From: CAYJAD01 sp964370835
Lineage (GTDB): Bacteria > Desulfobacterota > Desulfovibrionia > Desulfovibrionales > Desulfovibrionaceae
Direction: 5' to 3'
DNA length: 64,000 nt
Assembly (NCBI GenBank): GCA_964370835.1
Contig: CAYJLO010000006.1
Span: forward strand, 3,199-67,198
Below are positions 59,948 through 64,000 of this stretch, one piece after another. The translations under genes were made by a program, and so were the position numbers. Positions within the stretch are counted from its first letter, which is position 1; each line of letters begins with the position of its first letter. The notes beneath the pieces are model-generated. The model saw nothing but the letters and a program-made list of their open reading frames with translations, was not told the DNA's origin and made no database searches.

Positions 59948-60886
59948 TTAGCGTTTGATTAAATCAAAGAGTATATTACTGAGCCCTTGTAGGTCAGGCT
60001 TGGAGTATTGCGCATCGGCGCCCACGGACTCGCATTTCTTCACAAGGCTATCACTCACCATGGACGAGAACACCGCCACGGGCACTTCCTTAAGGATGGG
60101 ATGTTCTTTTATGCGCTTACATAGAGCCAGACCGTCAATGGCGGGCATTTCAATGTCTGTGATGACGCCTTCCACATAATCGGTGATGGGCTTGCCGGTT
60201 TCTTTGCATTGCTCGGCGTATTGCAGCATGATATTCCAAGCGATTTCGCCATTTTCCGCTTGCGTCACTTCGAAGCGGCCTTCTTGCGAGAGCAGGTCTA
60301 GAACCAAACGGCGAATGGAACTGGAATCATCGGCATGCAAGATGCGATATTTGCGTTCATCGCCCGCCATATCCGGCATTTTTGCCTGATCCATACGCAT
60401 GGCGATGGCAGGGTGAATTTCCGCCACAATGGCTTCCAAATCCAAAAGCAAGATAATACGATCATCCATGCGCACCACGCCTGTGACGGCATTGCGACTC
60501 ACTTGTTGTAAGAGGTTGCCGGGGGCTTCCACATTGGCCCAGCTTAGGCGATAGATACGATTGACGCCGGACACCATGAAAGCCGTGGTGAGCGTATTAA
60601 ACTTGGTGATGATTATTTTATAATCTTTTTCAGGATTGGTATTGAAATTGAGGTATTTGGCCACATCAATGAGGGGAATAATCTCGCCATTTCTGTGGGC
60701 AAAGGCGCCCAGCACGCAAGGATGCGGCATTTCAGGCATGGCAGTGACTTTTTGCGGGCGAATGATTTCCACCACTTTGGCAACATTGATACCGTAATGG
60801 CCGCAGTATCCTTCTTCTTCAATGTAAAATTCCATGACCTCAAGCTCATTGGTGCCAGCTTCGAGAAGAATATTCGTTTGCGACAT
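59948..60886 (-). CDS. cheV: Chemotaxis protein CheV (CheW-receiver fusion)
   Basis: 312 residues: a CheW-like domain (about 10-165, YGINVAKVVEIIRPQKVTAM, in part; FAHRNGEIIPLIDVAKYL) and a receiver domain (180-312, ILHADDSSSIRRLVLDLL, EGVITDIEMPAIDGLALC with the phosphorylated Asp, VAVFSSMV and the final Lys in QYSKPDLQ). Couples chemoreceptors to CheA and adapts by phosphorylation. GGAGG lies before the ATG. Single gene; its product belongs with the motAB-driven motility of this organism. Confidence 0.95.
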   Translation of the reverse strand: MSQTNILLEAGTNELEVMEFYIEEEGYCGHYGINVAKVVEIIRPQKVTAMPEMPHPCVLGAFAHRNGEIIPLIDVAKYLNFNTNPEKDYKIIITKFNTLTTAFMVSGVNRIYRLSWANVEAPGNLLQQVSRNAVTGVVRMDDRIILLLDLEAIVAEIHPAIAMRMDQAKMPDMAGDERKYRILHADDSSSIRRLVLDLLSQEGRFEVTQAENGEIAWNIMLQYAEQCKETGKPITDYVEGVITDIEMPAIDGLALCKRIKEHPILKEVPVAVFSSMVSDSLVKKCESVGADAQYSKPDLQGLSNILFDLIKR

Positions 60887-61051
60887 GCTGCAGCCTCCTG
60901 CCTTATATTGTATCTATGAAATAATGTGACCTTGCCTTGATGTGGCGCGGCTTGTACCAGAGCTGGCAAAGCCTCTATAGAGATTCTACGGCTAAAAAGC
61001 AAAAAACTTTAGCCCTCTAGCCGTAGATATGATTCAGTTTGAAATTGTCAA

Positions 61052-62296
61052 CTATTTGCCCATGGCGAAAAGTGGGAATTGACGAGCAAATTTCTCCACA
61101 TCTTCTTGAATGGCAGCAAGTTTTTGAGTGTTTTCGGTGTTTTGTAAAGCATCAACAATCCAGCCTGCCACGTGTTGCATGTCATCTTCTTTCATGCCGC
61201 GAGTGGTGAGGGCCGCTGTGCCAAGACGTACGCCGGAGGTAACAAAGGGCGAACGGGTTTCAAAAGGCACAGTATTTTTGTTCACGGTGATGCCGGCATG
61301 GTCTAAAGCATGCTCTGCATCCTTACCGGTAATGCTTTTATTGGTCAAATCCATGAGGATAAGATGGTTATCGGTACCGCCGGAAACCAGATCATAACCG
61401 GCATCCATGAGGCATTTGGCCAAAGCGGCGGCGTTTTTCACCACTTGCTTTTGATAGGCGGCAAAGGCAGGAGTTAAAGCTTCACCAAAGGCCACGGCCT
61501 TGGCAGCAATAACATGCATGAGCGGACCGCCCTGAATGCCTGGGAAAATTTGACTATTTAAAGTTTTACCCATGTCTTCGGTGGATAAAATCATGCCGCC
61601 ACGGGGGCCACGCAAGGTTTTATGTGTGGTGGTGGTGGTGATGTGTGCATGTTCAATGGGGGAAGGATGCACACCAGCGGCCACAAGGCCAGCGATGTGT
61701 GCCATGTCCACCATGAGCTTGGCGCCCACTTCATCGGCAATGGCGCGAAAACGAGCAAAGTCGATGGTACGAGCATAGGCAGAGCCACCGGCAACGATGA
61801 GTTCTGGCTTATGTTCTTTGGCAATTTTTTCCAATGCATCATAATCGATGCGGCCTGTTTCTTTTTCCACACCGTAGGAAACGATGTTGAAAAGACGACC
61901 GGAAAAGTTCACAGGACTACCGTGGGTCAAGTGACCACCGTGGGATAAATCCATACCAAGTACTGTGGCACCGGGCTTGATGCAACCAAAGTACGCAGCC
62001 ATGTTGGCTTGAGAGCCGGAGTGAGGCTGTACGTTGATGTATTCAGCACCAAAAAGCTTTTGAGCACGTTCAATGGCTAGGGTTTCTACGATGTCCACAT
62101 ACTCGCAACCACCATAATAACGCTTGCCGGGATAGCCTTCGGCGTATTTGTTGGTGAGGACGGAGCCTTGTGCTTCGCGCACGGCGGCAGAAACAAAATT
62201 TTCAGAAGCGATGAGCTCTAATTTACCCGTTTGACGGCCTGTTTCCAAACCGATGGCATGAGCCACTTCTTGATCTTGGAGCATAAGTTCTTGCAT
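61052..62296 (-). CDS. glyA: Serine hydroxymethyltransferase
   Basis: 414 residues. Converts serine and tetrahydrofolate to glycine and 5,10-methylene-THF, with pyridoxal phosphate. Motifs: LELIASENFVSAAVREAQGS, then YPGKRYYGGCEYVD, NVQPHSGSQANMAAYF, the PLP Lys in TTTTHKTLRGPRGGMI, and RLGTAALTTRGMKE. It follows fabF by three bases and is probably co-transcribed with acpP-fabF. Confidence 0.97.
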   Translation of the reverse strand: MQELMLQDQEVAHAIGLETGRQTGKLELIASENFVSAAVREAQGSVLTNKYAEGYPGKRYYGGCEYVDIVETLAIERAQKLFGAEYINVQPHSGSQANMAAYFGCIKPGATVLGMDLSHGGHLTHGSPVNFSGRLFNIVSYGVEKETGRIDYDALEKIAKEHKPELIVAGGSAYARTIDFARFRAIADEVGAKLMVDMAHIAGLVAAGVHPSPIEHAHITTTTTHKTLRGPRGGMILSTEDMGKTLNSQIFPGIQGGPLMHVIAAKAVAFGEALTPAFAAYQKQVVKNAAALAKCLMDAGYDLVSGGTDNHLILMDLTNKSITGKDAEHALDHAGITVNKNTVPFETRSPFVTSGVRLGTAALTTRGMKEDDMQHVAGWIVDALQNTENTQKLAAIQEDVEKFARQFPLFAMGK

Positions 62297-62299
62297 GAT

Positions 62300-63547
62300 T
62301 TAGCCCTTCCAATGTTTGAAAATAAGACTGGCGTTGGTGCCACCAAAGCCAAAGGAGTTACACATGGCATACTCGCATTGCACTTTTTCACTGCCTTCGG
62401 TCATGTAATTCAAATCGCACTCAGGGTCCGGCGTGTCACGGTTAATGGTGCCGGGAACAACACCGTTGTGCAAAGCAAGGATGGAAAATACGCTTTCAAT
62501 GCCGCCGGCAGCACCGAGCAAGTGACCGGTCATGGACTTGGTGGCGGAGATGCGGATATTTTGTGCATGATCGCCAAAGACCAATTTGATGGCTTTGCTT
62601 TCGCAAGAGTCATTCAAGTAGGTGGAAGTGCCGTGAGCATTGATGTGATCAATATCTTCGGGGGTGAGGTTGGCATCGCGAAGCGCGTTTTTCATGGCTC
62701 TGGCCATGCCTTCACCGGATTCGTGAGGAGCTGTCATATGATAGGCATCGCAAGAAGAACCATAGCCGATGAGCTCAGCATAAATGGTGGCGCCGCGCTC
62801 AATGGCTGCATCCATATCTTCCAACAAAATAAGACCTGCGCCTTCACCGATGACGAAGCCGTCTCTTTCTTTGTCGAAAGGACGGGAAGCCTTGGTGGGG
62901 TTGTCGTTATTTTGTGTGGAAAGGGCTTTTAAGGCCGTGAAGCCGGCCACGCCAAGGGGCGTTACGGTGGCTTCTACGCCGCCGGTGATGACAGCGTCGC
63001 TGCGTCCCAGTAACATTTCGCTAAAGGCGGTGCCAATGGCGTGCAAAGCAGAAGCACAAGCGGTGGTTACGGTGACGTTATTTCCTTTTGCTCCTTCAAA
63101 AATAGCCACTTGACCAGGAGCCATATTGGAAATGAGCATGGGAATCATGAAGGGGGAAATTTTATTGGGGCCGGACTTTAAGAGCTTTTCGTGGTAGGTT
63201 TCAAGGGTTTGTAAACCACCAAGACCTACGCCCAAAATAACGTCGGTGCGTTCGGCATTGCTCTCGTCAATGGTAAGCTTGGCATCTTGCACAAGAGCCT
63301 TACCGGCGGTGACAGCAAATTGTGTAAAACGATCCATGCGCTTTACTTGTTTGAAAGGGATATGATCCTCAGGCTTAAAGTCTTTAACTTCGCCAGCAAT
63401 GCGTGAGTCATACGCACTGGCGTCAAAAAGAGTGATGGGGCCAATGCCGGACTCGCCAGCAATTAAGGCTTTCCACGTGCTTTGCACATCGTTGCCAAGA
63501 GGTGTGATGGCCGAAACTCCAGTTACCACAATACGCCTGCGGTTCAT
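62300..63547 (-). CDS. fabF: 3-oxoacyl-ACP synthase II
   Basis: 415 residues. Elongates acyl-ACP with malonyl-ACP. Cys in VTTACASALHA, His in INAHGTSTYLND and SMTGHLLGAAGG, and the C-terminal NSFGFGGTNASLIF. The ATG at 63547 has AAGGAG six bases upstream; the open frame extends 12 codons further. The substrate carrier AcpP is encoded just upstream. Confidence 0.97.
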   Translation of the reverse strand: MNRRRIVVTGVSAITPLGNDVQSTWKALIAGESGIGPITLFDASAYDSRIAGEVKDFKPEDHIPFKQVKRMDRFTQFAVTAGKALVQDAKLTIDESNAERTDVILGVGLGGLQTLETYHEKLLKSGPNKISPFMIPMLISNMAPGQVAIFEGAKGNNVTVTTACASALHAIGTAFSEMLLGRSDAVITGGVEATVTPLGVAGFTALKALSTQNNDNPTKASRPFDKERDGFVIGEGAGLILLEDMDAAIERGATIYAELIGYGSSCDAYHMTAPHESGEGMARAMKNALRDANLTPEDIDHINAHGTSTYLNDSCESKAIKLVFGDHAQNIRISATKSMTGHLLGAAGGIESVFSILALHNGVVPGTINRDTPDPECDLNYMTEGSEKVQCEYAMCNSFGFGGTNASLIFKHWKG

Positions 63548-63636
63548 GAGAACTCCTTCAATGTAAGTACTTATAAAATGCAATACGGCACAACTTAAAA
63601 AGCTTGCCGTTTCAATAATAGTATCAACTATTTACC

Positions 63637-63674
63637 CTCGCACATTGCGAGCAAGAGGGAGGCAAAAACCTCCC
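63637..63674 (-). other. Double hairpin in the acpP-fabF spacer
   Basis: On the minus strand GGGAGG/CCTCCC (loop TTTTTG) is followed a few bases later by CTCGC/GCGAG. There is no T-run after either. In this place it could be a partial terminator or an mRNA-stability element allowing far more AcpP than FabF. Confidence 0.4.
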
Positions 63675-63684
63675 CCTAAAACGC

Positions 63685-63915
63685 TTATTTGCCTTCGATG
63701 TAGGAAATGGCGTCTTGAACTTTTAAGATTTTTTGAGCGTCGTCATCGGCGATTTCGATGTCGAATTCTTCTTCCATGGCCATGATGAGCTCGGTGAGGT
63801 CAAGGGAATCTGCACCAAGGTCTTCCACAAAGGAAGCGCCTGGCTTTACTTCTTCAGCGGAAACGCCGAGTTGTTCTACAATGATGTTAGTTACTTTTTG
63901 TGCTACATCAGACAT
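63685..63915 (-). CDS. acpP: Acyl carrier protein
   Basis: 76 residues, strongly acidic. The phosphopantetheine Ser37 is in EDLGADSLDLTELIM. The start at 63915 has GGAGG seven bases upstream; the open frame runs six codons further. Carries growing acyl chains for FabF and the other Fab enzymes. Confidence 0.97.
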   Translation of the reverse strand: MSDVAQKVTNIIVEQLGVSAEEVKPGASFVEDLGADSLDLTELIMAMEEEFDIEIADDDAQKILKVQDAISYIEGK

Positions 63916-64000
63916 AATAGCCTCCATACGCATTTTGTCGTTTTTTTATTTTTAAATCCCTCTGCACCAAGTGTAGGGGTTTTTAACAATACATACCGCC

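Noticed and set aside
1..64000. CRISPR array, insertion sequence, prophage or replication origin
   Set aside because: No regularly spaced direct repeats, transposase, integrase, phage structural gene or dnaA-box cluster was seen in the window.

Overview
The window is a chromosomal segment of a Gram-negative, anaerobic-type bacterium, most likely a member of the Desulfovibrionaceae/Desulfovibrionales. The signs are the gene order pyrH-frr-uppS-cdsA-dxr-rseP, a System I cytochrome c maturation operon whose CcmE carries a CxxxY haem-binding motif in place of HxxxY, a DctPQM TRAP transporter, an NtrC-type two-component pair, Tol and Mot systems, and moderate G+C. The species cannot be fixed from sequence alone. 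Most of the window is ordinary housekeeping DNA; no insertion sequence, prophage, integrase or CRISPR array is visible.

Layout. 1-528 (-): start of a periplasmic solute-binding-like protein that runs off the window. 987-7074 (+): pyrH, frr, uppS, cdsA, dxr, rseP, tsaB, mostly with overlapping stop/start codons. 7246-12325 (+): YchJ-like SEC-C protein, a duplicated Cys-motif protein, pgi, and a sensor kinase/sigma-54 regulator pair. 12380-15462 (-): LapG-like protease, EamA exporter with a 13-bp homopolymer in its coding sequence, and an M20 amidohydrolase. 15716-22492: small zinc-ribbon membrane protein, cardiolipin synthase, and a 1640-residue degenerate sensor-kinase scaffold. 22744-28539 (-): ccmE-F-A-B-C-D followed by two TPR anchors. 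28610-33591: CNNM/CorC-like protein, dctQ-dctM-dctP, and a long AT-rich spacer. 33592-36860: gdhA and RNase J. 37336-42102 (+): tolQ-tolR-tolA-(TonB-like)-tolB with no adjacent pal. 42552-47058: secreted proline-rich protein, shikimate-kinase-like protein, small secreted protein, VWA-OmpA protein, and a CntK/DapF-fold racemase. 47085-52963 (+): a 1016-residue PHP-like membrane protein, an MltC-like lytic transglycosylase, an OmpH-like lipoprotein and a His-rich secreted peptide. 53313-55059 (-): tRNA-Phe and motA-motB. 55326-59477: rpsF-rpsR-rplI and dnaB, with a TIR-TM-LRR gene on the other strand between rplI and dnaB. 59948-63915 (-): cheV, and acpP-fabF-glyA.

The most unusual signals are: (i) a family of about 125-150 bp long palindromic elements (four copies) that each begin exactly at, or one base after, the stop codon of a gene, always in the same orientation to that gene; (ii) a single protein with a cytoplasmic TIR domain, one membrane helix and an external leucine-rich-repeat domain, which has a Toll-like layout; (iii) two near-consensus sigma-54 promoters, one before a lytic transglycosylase gene and one before a tiny His-rich secreted protein; (iv) a large uncharacterised PHP-like/membrane protein next to a CntK-like racemase; (v) a 13-nt G tract in an exporter gene that could be phase variable; (vi) a giant kinase-like scaffold whose catalytic residues look lost and whose disordered region carries three WVGEP motifs.
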